A DNA stretch of 64,000 bases from Nocardiopsis eucommiae (GCA_018388625.1 CP074402.1:3906001-3970000), one strand, 5' to 3'. Shown: positions 21,508 through 31,612, numbered from the stretch's first letter. The notes: generated by a model from the letters alone, not told the origin. Numbers and translations: made by a program.

Positions 21508-21792
21508 CTACTGGGCGGCGGCGGTGGCCTCGCGGCCGGCCTCCCACTCCTCACGCGTCGGCGGGACGGGGCGGGGCTCCTTGCGGCCCAGGCCGACCTT
21601 CTTCATGACACCGGCGACGGCGGCCAGGGCGATGCTGGCGACCAGGGCGATGACGGTCCAGGTGACCAGGGCGCCGCCGAAGATGATGGCGACGGCGGCC
21701 ACGGTCCAGGCGACGATCCAGGAGACGGTGAGGAACCAGGCGGACACGGTGTTGCCGTGGTCGTCGTGTTCTTCGTGGTGGGCGTCGGCCAT
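21508..21792 (-). CDS. HGxxPAAW-family-like small membrane protein
   Basis: 94 aa, two membrane helices. The His-rich N-terminus HHEEHDDHGNTVSAWF resembles the HG-x(4)-AW motif of small membrane proteins found beside trp genes in actinobacteria. The C-terminus is charged (RKEPRPVPPTREEWEAG). The ATG overlaps the stop of the upstream Trp-associated protein by one base (TGATG), so the two are translationally coupled. Function unknown. Confidence 0.65.
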   Translation of the reverse strand: MADAHHEEHDDHGNTVSAWFLTVSWIVAWTVAAVAIIFGGALVTWTVIALVASIALAAVAGVMKKVGLGRKEPRPVPPTREEWEAGREATAAAQ

Positions 21793-22504
21793 CAGGGGCT
21801 CTCCTTGGGTTGGGCTGGCGACTCGGCCAGCGGTGCGGGTTCGGTGTCGCCACCGGAGTCCGTGCGGGCCGCCGGTTCGGTTGCGGCGGACGCGCCGGGC
21901 TCCGGGGCGCCAAGAGTGGGGTCGTCACCGGCGTCCAGTGATTTCCACAGGTCGGCTGGTGTCTCCGCGTGGCGGGGACGCGGTGCGGCGTCCCGATCGT
22001 ACCGGTTTCCCATGCCGGGCCAGGCAGGGGCACGCGCTACCGAGACCAGGCCGGTCAGGAGCACCAGGACCGCCCCGACCGCGCCCATGACGGGGCCGAG
22101 GGCGTGGAGTTCGGGTGCCGCGGCGCTCTGCGCGGCGCCCGCGGTGTCGGCGGCCAGCCGGGTGACGGAGTCGGTCAGCGCGCCGGGACGGGTGGCCGAC
22201 CAGAGGGAGGTGAGCGCGAACACACCGCAGGCCGCGATGAGCAGGCCCACGACGCGACGGGCCCAGGAACGGGCCGCGTACAGGCCCACGATCCCGGCGA
22301 GCGCCCCCACCCCAGGCCGCGCGGGGCTCCGGTGAGGTCCCCTCCGGTCAGGTCCACGGGGACGGCGGCGACCGGTCCGGGCGAGGCGAGCTCACCCGTG
22401 ACCCACACGCGTCCGGAGGCGGCCAGCAGGAGCGCGGCCCCGGCTGCCAGGCCGAGCGTGGTCACGCCGTACTCGCGGCGGGCGCGGACCGTGGCGCGGG
22501 TCAC
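21792..22504 (-). CDS. Trp-associated transmembrane protein (TIGR02234-like), apparent frameshift
   Basis: 237 aa when repaired, with about four membrane helices. The N-terminal helix [24 protein letters not shown] and TGAPRGLG(V)[18 protein letters not shown] match the pattern of the Trp-associated membrane family of actinobacteria. The break at about 22308-22318 needs one G. The C-terminal 70 residues are an Ala/Pro/Glu-rich tail. The GTG start overlaps the hisI stop by four bases (GTGA). In many relatives trpE lies between hisI and this gene; here they are directly coupled. Function unproven. Confidence 0.75.
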
Positions 22505-22845
22505 AGCAGCCGTCCGGCGTCGAAGCAGGTGCGGTCCCCCGTGTGGCAGGCGGCTCCGGTCTGGTCGACGCGGACCAGCAGGGTGTCGCCGTCGCAGTCG
22601 AGCGCGACGGAGACCACGCGCTGGGTGTGTCCGGAGGTGGCGCCCTTGACCCAGTACTCGCCCCGGCTGCGCGACCAGTAGGTGGCGTCCAGGGTGGTGA
22701 GGGTGCGGTGCAGGGCCTCGTCGTCCATCCAGGCCAGCATGAGGACCTCCCCGGTGTCGTGCTGCTGCACGACGGCGGGGACCAGGCCGTCCGCGGTGCG
22801 CTTCAGGCGTGCGGCGATGTCCGGATCGAGGTTGGTGGCGCTCAT
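22501..22845 (-). CDS. hisI: Phosphoribosyl-AMP cyclohydrolase
   Basis: Third step of histidine synthesis, opening the purine ring of PR-AMP; metal-dependent and cytoplasmic. 114 aa, normal for the monofunctional enzyme. Motifs: [10 protein letters not shown] near residue 36, [20 protein letters not shown] near residue 56, [21 protein letters not shown] with the metal-binding Asp and Cys residues. The ATG follows CTGGAGGC. It heads the minus-strand run toward the trp genes, separated from the other his genes by the SIS, ABC and peptidoglycan-binding genes. Confidence 0.95.
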   Translation of the reverse strand: MSATNLDPDIAARLKRTADGLVPAVVQQHDTGEVLMLAWMDDEALHRTLTTLDATYWSRSRGEYWVKGATSGHTQRVVSVALDCDGDTLLVRVDQTGAACHTGDRTCFDAGRLL

Positions 22846-22987
22846 GCCTCCAGGTTATGACCGATGTCCGCGCTCCGCCCACCGGGTGCGGTTTGACACC
22901 GGTCACTCCCCGGTGCCCGGAGGGGGATTAGAGTTCGTGCGTCCGTGACGTCGCCGTTCCGACGGTTCTGCCAGCTTGGGAGCTCCC

Positions 22988-23977
22988 GTGACCGCCGAGC
23001 ACCTGTCCGCCGACCTGGCGGGAAACCCGCCGCGTTGACCGAGCTCGCCCAGCGCTTCCCGCGCTGGGACCCCTACGCCGCGCTGCCCGCGCTGCTGGGG
23101 GACGAACCCGTGTCGGTGCGGTTCCTGGCTCTGGGTCCGGCGCGGCGCGCGTGCGAGGTGGCGGCGGCGCGGCTGCGGCGCGGGGGCGTGGCGGCGCACG
23201 CCGACTTCTCCTCGTCGGTCGAGGAGCCGCCCGCCGGCCCCGAGACGCTCGTGGTGGCGGTGAGTCTGGGGGACGGTCAGCGGGAGCTGCACTCGGCGCT
23301 GGACCGGTACGTGGGGCGTTCACCGGTGATCGTGCTGGCCCCGGACGAGGACGCGGTGGTGGGTCGCTACGCGGACCTGTTGGTGCCGCTGAGGGCGGGT
23401 GAGGAGCGGGCCGGGCTCGGGTGCCGCGCCTACCAGCACGCCCTGGCGTTGCTGCTGTTGCTGGGGCACCGGCTGGGGGCGCCCTCGACGGGGAGCAGCG
23501 GCAACTTCCCCGGACTGCTCCAACGGGTCGCCAACGCGTCGCGGGTACTGCTGGAAAGCGCCCCGGAGTGGGTACCCGAGGCCGCGCGGCTGCTGGACTC
23601 CCCCGACGGGGTGCGGCTGGTCGCCCCGGCCGAGCGGTTGGCCTCCGCCGAGCAGGGGTGCGGGTGCTGCGCAGGGGGCCGATCCGGGTGGCGCACACGG
23701 CGGAGACCGGTGAGTGGTCGCACTCGGACCGGTACCTGGCGGCGGTCACGGACTACCGGGCCCTGCTGTTCGCGGGTTCCACCTACGACCAGCGTTTCGC
23801 GGAGCACCTCGGCCAGCTGCGGGGTTCGTTCGTGGCGGTGGGCGCCACCCCCGGACGCGAGCGCGTCCCGGGGTGGCGCTGAGCGTGCGCTACCCGGGCG
23901 ACGGCGACCCCGACGTGAGCCTGCTGGCCGAACCGCTGGTGGCGGAGCTGCTGGCGGCCCACTGGTGGAGAGGCTAG
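22988..23977 (+). CDS. SIS-domain sugar-isomerase-like (TobH-type) protein, three apparent frameshifts
   Basis: Restored length about 330 aa from the GTG at 22988 (MTAEHLSADLAGNP), preceded by GGGAG. The N-terminal Rossmann-like half (VRFLALGPARRACEVAAARL, TLVVAVSLGDGQREL) and GNFPGLLQRVANASRVLLE fit the SIS-domain family related to phosphoglucose/phosphomannose isomerases, including actinobacterial TobH-like proteins. Breaks at about 23020, 23655 and 23871 each need one base in a G/C run. It is convergent with the ABC genes; the two stop codons overlap in CTAG at 23974-23977. Enzymatic activity is uncertain. Confidence 0.6.
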
Positions 23978-25826
23978 GCGGAGGAGCGGACCCAGGAGGC
24001 GTAGAGGTCCGCGTACACGCCCGGCCGGTCCACCAGTTCGTCGTGGGATCCGCTCTGGACGATGCGGCCGTCGTCGAACACCAGGACCCGGTCGGCGGCC
24101 TCGGCCGTGGACAGGCGGTGGGCGATGGCCACGGACGTGCGGCCCCGGGTCAGCCGGTCCAGGGCCCGCTGGATGCGGACCTCGGTGTGCGGGTCCACGG
24201 CCGAGGTGGCCTCGTCCAGGACGAGCAGGTCCGGGTCCGCGATGTAGGCGCGCACGAGGGCGACGAGCTGACGCTCCCCGCTGACAGGGACTCCCCGCGC
24301 TGGCCCACCGGCGTGTCCAGGCCGTGGGCGAGGCTGCCCAGCCAGTCCGCCAGGCCGAGTTCGGTGATGGCCGTCTCCAGCTCGGCGTCGGTGCTCTCGG
24401 GGCGGGCGAAGCGGATGTTGTCGCCCAGGGAGCTGTCGAACAGGAACCCCTCCTGGGGGACCATGACGACGCGGGCGCGCAGTGAGGAGAAGGAGACCTC
24501 GCGCAGGTCCACCCCGTCCAGGCGGACGGTGCCGGACGCGGGGTCCATGAGGCGGGTGAGGAGCTTGACGAAGGTGGTCTTGCCCGACCCGGTCTCACCG
24601 ACGACCGCGACCCTGGTTCCCGGGGTGATCTCCACGTCCACGTCGTCCAGGACCACGGGACCCTCGGGGTAGGAGTAGGTGACCCGGTCGAACCCGACCC
24701 GGACCGGCCCGCGCGGCAGGACGCGTCCGGCCTCGCCGGGGTCCGCGATGTCGGGGACCGTGTCGAGCACCCCGAGGACGCGCCGCCACCCCGCGATGGC
24801 GTTCTGGGCCTCGTTGAAGATCTCCGTGGCCATCATCATCGGCTGGATGAACAGCGTCATGAGGAAGAGGAAGGCGATGAGCTGACCCGCGGTGAGGTCT
24901 CCCCCGACGCCCAGCCAGACACCGACCAGGACGACGGCGACGTTGCCGACGGCGGCGACGATCTCCGCGAAGGGCGAGACGGCCATGGACAGGCGCTGCG
25001 CCCTGACCTGGGCGAGCCGGGTGGCCTGGACCGTCGTGTCGATGCGTCCGGCGGTGCGCTCCTCGGTGCCGTGGGCGCGGATGACGGCGGCGCCCATCAC
25101 GGTCTCCCCGATGGCGCCGAGCATGTCGCCGGTGCGCTCACGGACCGTGAGGTAGGCCCGGGACAGCAGCTTCTGGAGCCAGCGGACGCCGAAGAGCAGC
25201 GGCAGGAAGCAGATCCACACCACGAGGGTCAGCTGCCAGGAGTAGACCGCCATGAGGGTGGTGGCGACCAGGAGCTGGCCGACGCTGACGAGCAGGAGCA
25301 GCCCGCCCCACTGCATGAAGGTGCTGATCTGGTCGACGTCGCCGGTGACCCGGGAGACCAGGGCGCCCTTGCGCTCGCTGTTCTGGGTGAGCACGGACAG
25401 GTCGTGGACGTGGCGGAAGGCCTTGCGGCGCAGGGTGGCCAGACCGGACTCGGTGGCCCGGTACAGCCGCAGGTTCATCAGGTACGAGCAGAACATGGTG
25501 ACCACGAGCAGCGCCGCGCAGACCGTCACCATGCGGGTGACGAAGCCGAGGTCGGGACCGGTCTCCCCGGTGAGCCCGTTGTCGATGATCTGCTGGACGG
25601 CGACGGGGACGATCACCTTGCCCGCGGTGGCGACCAGGGCGAACACCAGCGTGAGCCACAGGCCCCGGGCGAACTCCGGGGACAGCTGGAGACCGCGCCG
25701 GATGGTACCGAACGCGGAGTCCTGGTTCTGGTGCAGGGAGAGGACGGGGTCGCGTTCGGGGCGCCCGGCCCCGGCCTCCGCCTGCTCCGACCGGTCGTCG
25801 GTACGGGGCTGGGTCGGTGCGCTCAT
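23974..25826 (-). CDS. ABC exporter half-transporter with canonical ATPase site, apparent frameshift
   Basis: 617 aa when repaired: six-helix exporter membrane domain (residues about 55-340) plus ATPase domain. Walker A GETGSGKTT near residue 410, Q-loop MVPQEGFLF, signature LSAGERQL spanning the break, Walker B LLVLDEATSAVD with the catalytic Glu, and H-loop IAHRLST. The break is the C run 24276-24279, where one added base restores the signature. The ATG overlaps the upstream half-transporter stop by four bases (ATGA), so the two should form a heterodimer. The substrate is unknown; a drug or lipid is typical. Confidence 0.85.
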
Positions 25827-27856
25827 CGGCTGGTCTCCTCGGCGGCGTCGGTGGGGTGTCCTCCGGTGGGCAGGTGCGGTTCCGCGGGTCCGGGCTCCTC
25901 CGGGAGGGGAGCGCGTTCGCTCTCGTTCTCCGCCGAGGCGCGCTCGTAGGCGGTGACGAGCCTGTTGTACCCGCTGGAGGTGACCAGGAGCTCGGCATGG
26001 GTGCCGCGCGCCAGGACGCGTCCGCCCTCCATGTAGAGGACCTCGTCGGCGAGCTCGATGGTGGCCCTGCGGTAGGCCACGACGACCACGGTGGCGGCGT
26101 CGTCGCGTTCGCGCAGTCCGGCCAGGATCTGGGCCTCGATCTGCGGGTCCACGGCCGAGGTGGCGTCGTCCATGATCAGCAGGCGGGGGCGGCGGACGAT
26201 GGCGCGGGCCAGGGCGAGGCGCTGGCGCTGTCCGCCGGACAGTGTGGTGCCCTTCTCCCCGAGACGGGCGTCGAGGCCTCCGTCGAGTTCCGCGATGAAC
26301 CCGTCGGCCCGTGCCAGCCGGAGCGCGGCCCAGATCTGTTCGTCGTCGACCCCGGCCGCGCCGAGGGAGACGTTGTCGCGGACGGAGTCCTCGAACACGA
26401 ACGTGCCCTGGGGCACGAGCGCCGCGTGGCGCGGGATCTGGCCCCGGGCGAGGTCGCGCACGTCGACGCCGTCGTAGCGGACGGCGCCGGACTCGGGGTC
26501 GACCAGGCGCATGAGGACGGTGGTGAGGGTGGACTTCCCGGACCCGGTGGGTCCGACGAGGGCGACGGTGCGCCCGGGGGCGATGTCGAGGTCGACGCCG
26601 TTGAGGACGGTGGTGCGGGCCCCGGTGACGGTGTGGTCGTCCAGGAGGTCGCGGCCGCCGCCCTCGGCGTCGTAGGCGTCGGCGTAGGAGAAGGTGACGT
26701 CGCGGACGCTGAGTGCGAGGCCGCGCTCGGTGCTCTCCAGGGTCCGGTCGCCGTGTTCCATGGCGCCGTCGGAGTTGAGGACGGACTGCACGCGGTCCCA
26801 GCCGACGACGCTGCGCGGCAGGTCACCGAGGATCCATCCGAAGGAGCGGATGGGCAGGGCGAGGAGTGTGAAGAGGAAGGCGATCTGCACGAGCTCGCCG
26901 GGTTCGATGGCGCCGGTGGACAGGCGCCACATCCCGAGGAGGAGGACGGCGAGCACCCCGAAGTTGGGCAGGGCCTCGGTGAAGGGGTCGAACATGGAGC
27001 GCATACGGCCGACCTGGATGAGGGCGTCGCGCAGGCGGTGGGCGGACCGGGTGAAGCGTTCGGTCTCGGTGTCCTCGCGGCCGAGGGTCTTGACGACGAG
27101 GGCGCCGTCGAAGGACTCGTGGGCGACCCCGCTGACCTCGGCGCGCAGGGCCTGGGCCCGGGAGGCCATCGGGGAGACGCGGCGCTGGAACACCACGTTG
27201 GCGGCGGCCAGGATCGGGAAGACCACGAAGGCGACCAGGGCCAGGACCGGGTCGGTGACGATCATCGCGACGGACGCGATGACCAGCATGAACACGCTGC
27301 CGACGGCCATGGGGAGCGGCGCGAGGGGCTGCCAGGCGGCTTCGACGTCGGCGTTGGCGTTGGACAGGAGCTGGCCGGTGGGGTGGCGGTGGTGCCAGGA
27401 GAGCGGGAGTTCCAGGTACTTGCGGGCGACGGCGCGGCGGTAGCGGGCCTGCATGCGGAACTGCATGAGCCCGGCGAGCAGGCGACGCAGGGCGAGCCCC
27501 ACGGCCTTGCCGAGGCCGACCGCCATGAGCAGGGCCGCGGCGGCGAGCAGTGCGGCCGCGGTGGTCTCTCCGGCGGAGAAGGCCGGGAGGATGGTGTTGT
27601 CGGTGAGGTGTCCCAGCACGGAGGCGGAGCCCACGGAGACGCCCGCGTGCAGCATGGCCCCGGCGACGGCGGCGAGGAAGATCCACGGTTCGGTGCGGGC
27701 GGCGACGCCCAGGACGCGCATCCCCCGGGCGAAGACGCCCTTGTGGGGGTCGGTGGCCTGGTCCGGGGTGCCGGTGTCGGCGCTCTCGGCGGCGGGGTCG
27801 CCGGGCGGGTCGCCCTCCCGTGTCGCCTGGTTCGCCGTCGTGGTGCCCTGCGCCAT
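25823..27856 (-). CDS. ABC exporter half-transporter with degenerate ATPase residues
   Basis: 677 aa from the ATG at 27856, preceded by GAGGAAGCGGGGGCGT. Six membrane helices, then an ATPase domain with Walker A GPTGSGKST near residue 437 and an intact LSGGQRQ signature. The Walker B reads LLIMDDATSAVD with Asp in place of catalytic Glu, and the H-loop His is replaced (VVAYRRATIE). This is the pattern of the degenerate half in heterodimeric exporters; the partner downstream has canonical residues. Unbroken. An upstream in-frame ATG at 28009 gives an unlikely extension. Confidence 0.88.
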   Translation of the reverse strand: MAQGTTTANQATREGDPPGDPAAESADTGTPDQATDPHKGVFARGMRVLGVAARTEPWIFLAAVAGAMLHAGVSVGSASVLGHLTDNTILPAFSAGETTAAALLAAAALLMAVGLGKAVGLALRRLLAGLMQFRMQARYRRAVARKYLELPLSWHHRHPTGQLLSNANADVEAAWQPLAPLPMAVGSVFMLVIASVAMIVTDPVLALVAFVVFPILAAANVVFQRRVSPMASRAQALRAEVSGVAHESFDGALVVKTLGREDTETERFTRSAHRLRDALIQVGRMRSMFDPFTEALPNFGVLAVLLLGMWRLSTGAIEPGELVQIAFLFTLLALPIRSFGWILGDLPRSVVGWDRVQSVLNSDGAMEHGDRTLESTERGLALSVRDVTFSYADAYDAEGGGRDLLDDHTVTGARTTVLNGVDLDIAPGRTVALVGPTGSGKSTLTTVLMRLVDPESGAVRYDGVDVRDLARGQIPRHAALVPQGTFVFEDSVRDNVSLGAAGVDDEQIWAALRLARADGFIAELDGGLDARLGEKGTTLSGGQRQRLALARAIVRRPRLLIMDDATSAVDPQIEAQILAGLRERDDAATVVVVAYRRATIELADEVLYMEGGRVLARGTHAELLVTSSGYNRLVTAYERASAENESERAPLPEEPGPAEPHLPTGGHPTDAAEETSR

Positions 27857-28066
27857 ACGCCCCCGCTTCCTCGTCCTGACCGGTTCGCTCCGGCCGCCCG
27901 GCCACGTTCCGTCCGTTCCCGGGCATGCCGACGGGCACGGGTCGCGTGTTGGGGCCAACCTATCCAGCGGCACCGACAGCTGCCACCGGATTGTTTCAGC
28001 GCGGGACACATCCGTGCTATTCCGTACAACGGGAACTTCCCGGGGGTCCCGGGGTGTACACGCGTC

Positions 28067-28100
28067 GGGCCCGGTACGCCGCGGGAGGCGTACCGGGCCC
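28067..28100 (-). terminator. Terminator after the peptidoglycan-binding gene
   Basis: Perfect 14-bp arms GGGCCCGGTACGCC / GGCGTACCGGGCCC with loop GCGGGA, 33 nt past the stop at 28134. Confidence 0.75.
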
Positions 28101-28133
28101 CACTCTCGTCACGTCAGGTGGTGCGGGTACGGG

Positions 28134-28988
28134 CTAGGAGCCGCGCACCGTCTCCAGCTCACGGGCCTGGTCGCCCTCCTCGACGGGAGCGTCCTCGGCC
28201 GGGCCCTGCTCGGCGGGACGGCCAGGACCAGCGGGACGACCCGGACCGGCCGGACGCACCTGCTCGGCGGGGCCCTGCTCAGCGGCTTCCTCGGCCGGGG
28301 CCTGCTCCGCGGGAGCCTGCTCCGCGGCACCCTCGGCCGGAGCCTGCTCCGCGGCCTCCTCGCCGGGGGCCTGGGCCCTGGAGGAGCAGCTGTCGACACC
28401 GGTGATGCTGGCCTTGTAGGTGAGCCAGCCGTAGACGCCGTCGACGCCGATGCACTTCTCGCGCTGGAAGTTGCGGACGGCCTGCTCCGTGGCGGAGTTG
28501 TAGCGGCCGTTGACGGTCAGACCGGCGTCGTTCTTCTCGTTGAGCAGCACCTGCACGGCGCGGACGCCGTAGCCCCGGTCGTCGCGCTGGAAGCCGTCGG
28601 CGCTGGTCGGGAACAGCTCGTTCCGGATCTTGATCCAGCTCTGTGACTCCAGGACGCCGTTGACGTCGATGCCCTCACGGCGCTCGAAGTCGCGGAGGAC
28701 ACGGTTGAACTCCGACGTGAAGGTCTCGCTCGTGTTGTCCGTGATGTAGCCGAGGTGGTTCAGGAAGTACTGCGCGGCGAGGATGTCGACGCTGGGGCCG
28801 GGGTTCTGGAGCGAGTAGTTCGGCCAGACCTGGGCCTGGATCATCTGGATGACCTCGTCCGGCGTGCGCTCGAAGTCGTCGGCCGCGGCGGACGGGGCCA
28901 TGAGGGCCATGCCGCCGATGGCGATGGCTCCGGCGGTGGCGAGGGAAGCGAACCTGCGAGCGAGGCCGGTGATGACGTGCTTGGACAT
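28134..28988 (-). CDS. Secreted protein with two peptidoglycan-binding-like domains
   Basis: 284 aa. A signal peptide (RRFASLATAGAIAIGGMALMAPSAAA) precedes two PG_binding_1-type modules: residues about 45-125 (AAQYFLNHLGYI, LRDFERREGIDVNG) and 130-200 (AVQVLLNEKNDAGLTVNGRY, AVRNFQREKCIGVDGVYG). The C-terminal 75 residues are a low-complexity tail built on EQAPAE and PAGPGR units. No catalytic domain is visible, so it is probably a structural cell-wall protein or a cofactor. The start ATG follows CAGGGAGACAG. Upstream lies an inverted repeat flanked by TGACACG copies. Confidence 0.75.
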   Translation of the reverse strand: MSKHVITGLARRFASLATAGAIAIGGMALMAPSAAADDFERTPDEVIQMIQAQVWPNYSLQNPGPSVDILAAQYFLNHLGYITDNTSETFTSEFNRVLRDFERREGIDVNGVLESQSWIKIRNELFPTSADGFQRDDRGYGVRAVQVLLNEKNDAGLTVNGRYNSATEQAVRNFQREKCIGVDGVYGWLTYKASITGVDSCSSRAQAPGEEAAEQAPAEGAAEQAPAEQAPAEEAAEQGPAEQVRPAGPGRPAGPGRPAEQGPAEDAPVEEGDQARELETVRGS

Positions 28989-29074
28989 GATGGGCGACTG
29001 TCTCCCTGTCGTGGCTGCTAAGACGCGCTCATGCTCACACGGATCACAGCTTGGTCAACGCCATGACACGCTTT

Positions 29075-29091
29075 GATTACTGACAGTAATC
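29075..29091. promoter_or_regulatory. Inverted repeat upstream of the peptidoglycan-binding gene
   Basis: GATTACT-GAC-AGTAATC, perfect 7-bp arms in an otherwise GC-rich area, flanked on both sides by TGACACG. It lies about 87 nt upstream of the start at 28988. Candidate operator; regulator unknown. Confidence 0.4.
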
Positions 29092-29112
29092 ATTGACACG
29101 GTTATGCAGGTC

Positions 29113-29144
29113 ACAGGCCCCGAGCGCACGCGCTCGGGGCCTGT
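29113..29144 (-). terminator. Terminator after hisF
   Basis: 15-bp arms ACAGGCCCCGAGCGC / GCGCTCGGGGCCTGT with a 2-nt centre, 36 nt past the hisF stop at 29181. Confidence 0.75.
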
Positions 29145-29180
29145 TCTTCGTCATGTCGGCGTGTCGCGACCATCCACCGC

Positions 29181-29954
29181 CTACCGGACCGGGTATCCGG
29201 CCTCACGCAGGCTCCGCTTGACGTCGGCGATGGTGAACTCCCCGAAGTGGAAGACGGTCGCCGCCAGCACCGCGTCCGCGCCCGCGGCGACCGCCGGGAC
29301 GAAGTGCTCCACCGCGCCCGCCCCGCCCGAGGCGATCAGCGGGACGTCCACCCGCGCGCGCACCGCGCGGATCAGCTCCAGGTCGAAACCCGCCCGGGTG
29401 CCGTCGGCGTCCATCGAGTTGAGCAGAATCTCACCGGCCCCCAGCTCGGCGGCCCGCTCACACCACTCCAGAGCGTCGACACCGGCGCTCTCCCGACCGC
29501 CGTGCGTGGTGACCTCGAACCCGCTGGGTGTGGGACGACCGCCCTCGCGCACGCGGCGCACGTCGGCGGAGAGCACCAGGACCTGGCGGCCGAAGCGTTC
29601 CGCGATCTCCCCGATCAGCTCCGGACGGGCGATCGCGGCGGTGTTCACCCCCACCTTGTCGGCACCGGCGCGCAGCAGCCGGTCCACGTCCTCGGTGGTA
29701 CGGACCCCTCCCCCGACGGTGAGCGGGATGAACACCTGGTCCGCGGTGCGGCGCACCACGTCGAAGGTGGTCTCGCGGTTGCCGCTGGAGGCGGTGACGT
29801 CCAGGAAGGTCAGCTCGTCGGCGCCCCCGGCGTCGTAGGTGCCCGCGAGCTCCACCGGGTCACCGGCGTCGCGGAGGTTCTCGAAGTTGACGCCCTTGAC
29901 GACGCGTCCGGCGTCGACGTCCAGACACGGGATGACTCGGATGGCCAGGCTCAC
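29181..29954 (-). CDS. hisF: Imidazole glycerol phosphate synthase, cyclase subunit
   Basis: Cyclase half of IGP synthase, making IGP and AICAR with ammonia from HisH. 257 aa. Catalytic Asp in [14 protein letters not shown] near residue 11, TVGGGVRT, a second catalytic Asp in LSADVRRV near residue 131, and phosphate-binding ASGGAG. The start GTG overlaps the priA stop by four bases (GTGA). Residues around the second Asp are slightly atypical (SADVRR rather than IDARR), but the Asp aligns. Last gene of the hisC-hisB-hisH-priA-hisF run. Confidence 0.95.
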   Translation of the reverse strand: MSLAIRVIPCLDVDAGRVVKGVNFENLRDAGDPVELAGTYDAGGADELTFLDVTASSGNRETTFDVVRRTADQVFIPLTVGGGVRTTEDVDRLLRAGADKVGVNTAAIARPELIGEIAERFGRQVLVLSADVRRVREGGRPTPSGFEVTTHGGRESAGVDALEWCERAAELGAGEILLNSMDADGTRAGFDLELIRAVRARVDVPLIASGGAGAVEHFVPAVAAGADAVLAATVFHFGEFTIADVKRSLREAGYPVR

Positions 29955-30709
29955 CGATCCGCACCCCGCACCGTGGTCAGGGCGTCCTCCAGGGTGAAGG
30001 CGCCCTCGTACAGGGCGGTGCCCATGATGGCGCCCTCCACGCCCAGCGGGACCAGGGAGGAGATCGCCTCCAGGTCGGCGAGGCTGGACACGCCGCCGCT
30101 GGCGACCACCGGCTTGTCGGTGCGCTCGCACACGGTGCGCAGCAGGTCCAGGTTGGGGCCCTTGAGGGTGCCGTCCTTGTTGACGTCGGTGACCACGTAC
30201 CGGGCGCAGCCCTCGGACTCCAGGCGGTCGAGGGTCTCCAGGAGGTCGCCGCCGTCGCGGGTCCAGCCCCGGGCGGCCAGGGTCGTGCCGCGCACGTCCA
30301 GGCCGATCGCGATCCGGTCGCCGTGCTCGGCGATGATCCGGGCGCACCACTCCGGGTTCTCCAGGGCGGCGGTGCCGATGTTCACGCGGGTGCAGCCCGT
30401 GGCCAGGGCGGCGGCCAGGGACTCGTCGTCGCGGATGCCGCCGGACATCTCGACCTTCACGTCGAGGCGGTCGACGATGGCGCGCAGGAGGTCGCGGTTG
30501 TGGCCCCGGCCGAAGGCCGCGTCCAGGTCCACCAGGTGGATCCACTCGGCCCCGGCGTCACGCCAGGCGCGGGCGGCCTCGAAGGGGTCGCCGTACTGGC
30601 CGCCGGAGCCGGCCCTGCCCTGGACGAGCTGGACGGCCTGGCCGCCGGACACGTCCACGGCGGGCAGCAGTTCGAGTACGGGGGTCGACGGGGTGTGGTC
30701 GCCGGTCAT
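29951..30709 (-). CDS. priA: Bifunctional HisA/TrpF isomerase PriA
   Basis: Beta-alpha barrel isomerase of the histidine pathway (ProFAR isomerase); in actinobacteria it also performs the TrpF step. 252 aa. Motifs: [18 protein letters not shown] near residue 13 with the catalytic Asp, [20 protein letters not shown], and a second catalytic Asp in VTDVNKDGT near residue 172. No trpF occurs with the trp genes here, consistent with dual use. The ATG at 30709 follows GAGAAGGCACC. It overlaps hisF by four bases. Confidence 0.94.
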   Translation of the reverse strand: MTGDHTPSTPVLELLPAVDVSGGQAVQLVQGRAGSGGQYGDPFEAARAWRDAGAEWIHLVDLDAAFGRGHNRDLLRAIVDRLDVKVEMSGGIRDDESLAAALATGCTRVNIGTAALENPEWCARIIAEHGDRIAIGLDVRGTTLAARGWTRDGGDLLETLDRLESEGCARYVVTDVNKDGTLKGPNLDLLRTVCERTDKPVVASGGVSSLADLEAISSLVPLGVEGAIMGTALYEGAFTLEDALTTVRGADR

Positions 30710-30750
30710 GGTGCCTTCTCGTGCTCGGTTCGGTTCGGGGTCATGCGTCG

Positions 30751-31400
30751 TCACAGCGTGCCGACCCAGTTGGCCAGGACCCGGGCCCCGGCGTCACCGG
30801 ACTTCTCCGGGTGGAACTGGGTCGCGCTGAGCGGACCGTTCTCCACGGCGGCCACGAAGGGTTCGCCGTGTTCGGACCAGGTCACCCGGGGGCTGCGGAT
30901 ACGGTCGCTGTGACTGACGAACTCCCAGCGGCGGACCGCGTAGGAGTGCACGAAGTAGAAGCGGTCCTCGGGGCCCACCCCCGCGAACAGGCGTGTGTCC
31001 TCGGGCGGGGTGACGGTGTTCCAGCCCATGTGGGGGACGACGGGCGCCCGGAGGCGTTCGACCGTGCCCGGCCACTCACCGCAGCCCTCGGTGGCGCGGT
31101 CCTCGGCGTGGACGTCGGCCTGTTCGACGCCCCGGTCGAAGAGGACCTGCATGCCCACGCAGATCCCCAGGACGGGGCGGCCCCCGGCCACGCGCCGACC
31201 GATGATCCGGTCTCCCCGGCCGCCCGGAGGCTGGCCATGCAGGCGCTGAAGGCGCCCACCCCGGGGACGACCAGCCCGTCCGCGTCGAGCGCGGCGTGCG
31301 GGTCGGAGGTGACGGTGACGTCGGCGCCGGTGCGCTCCATGGCGCGCTGGGCCGAGCGGAGGTTGCCCGACCCGTAGTCGAAGACGACCACACGTGACAT
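30751..31400 (-). CDS. hisH: Imidazole glycerol phosphate synthase, glutaminase subunit, apparent frameshift
   Basis: Glutamine amidotransferase that feeds ammonia to HisF. 216 aa when repaired. Start [16 protein letters not shown]; nucleophile Cys in [10 protein letters not shown] near residue 86; His-Glu pair in QFHPEKSG near residue 197. The break is the C run 31214-31217 (RAAG/GDRIIG), where one added base restores the frame. It lies 51 nt after a small membrane protein and 41 nt before priA. Confidence 0.93.
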
Positions 31401-31451
31401 TCGAGTGCGTGCCCTTCAGTTGGTGAGGTGAGCGTCCCTGGACGCGGGGGA

Positions 31452-31612
31452 CTAGAAGTAGCCGAGCCGCAGCACGCCGGAGACCACGGCGAGCGCGACG
31501 CACCCGGCAAGGACGCCCGCGATGAGGCGGTTCCTCCCCACAGCGCGTACACGCCGCCGGCGAGGAATCCGCCCAGGACGAGCAGGAACAGGCCCCAGAG
31601 GTCGGTGTCCAT
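31452..31612 (-). CDS. Small two-helix membrane protein in the his operon, apparent frameshift
   Basis: 53 aa when repaired. First helix [21 protein letters not shown], short basic loop RNR, second helix [20 protein letters not shown], end GYF. The frame change is the C run 31536-31539 (one missing base). The start ATG directly follows the hisB stop with no gap. Small membrane genes in this spot between hisB and hisH occur in other actinobacteria. No function is known to me. Confidence 0.65.

Noticed and set aside
22893..22898. TTGACA as a -35 for the SIS-domain gene
   Set aside because: No -10-like hexamer at 16-18 nt downstream; the nearest TAGAGT is 30 nt away.
28150..28360. Tandem repeats resembling a repeat array
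   Set aside because: They encode the EQAPAE/PAGPGR low-complexity tail of the peptidoglycan-binding protein; not a CRISPR or intergenic repeat.
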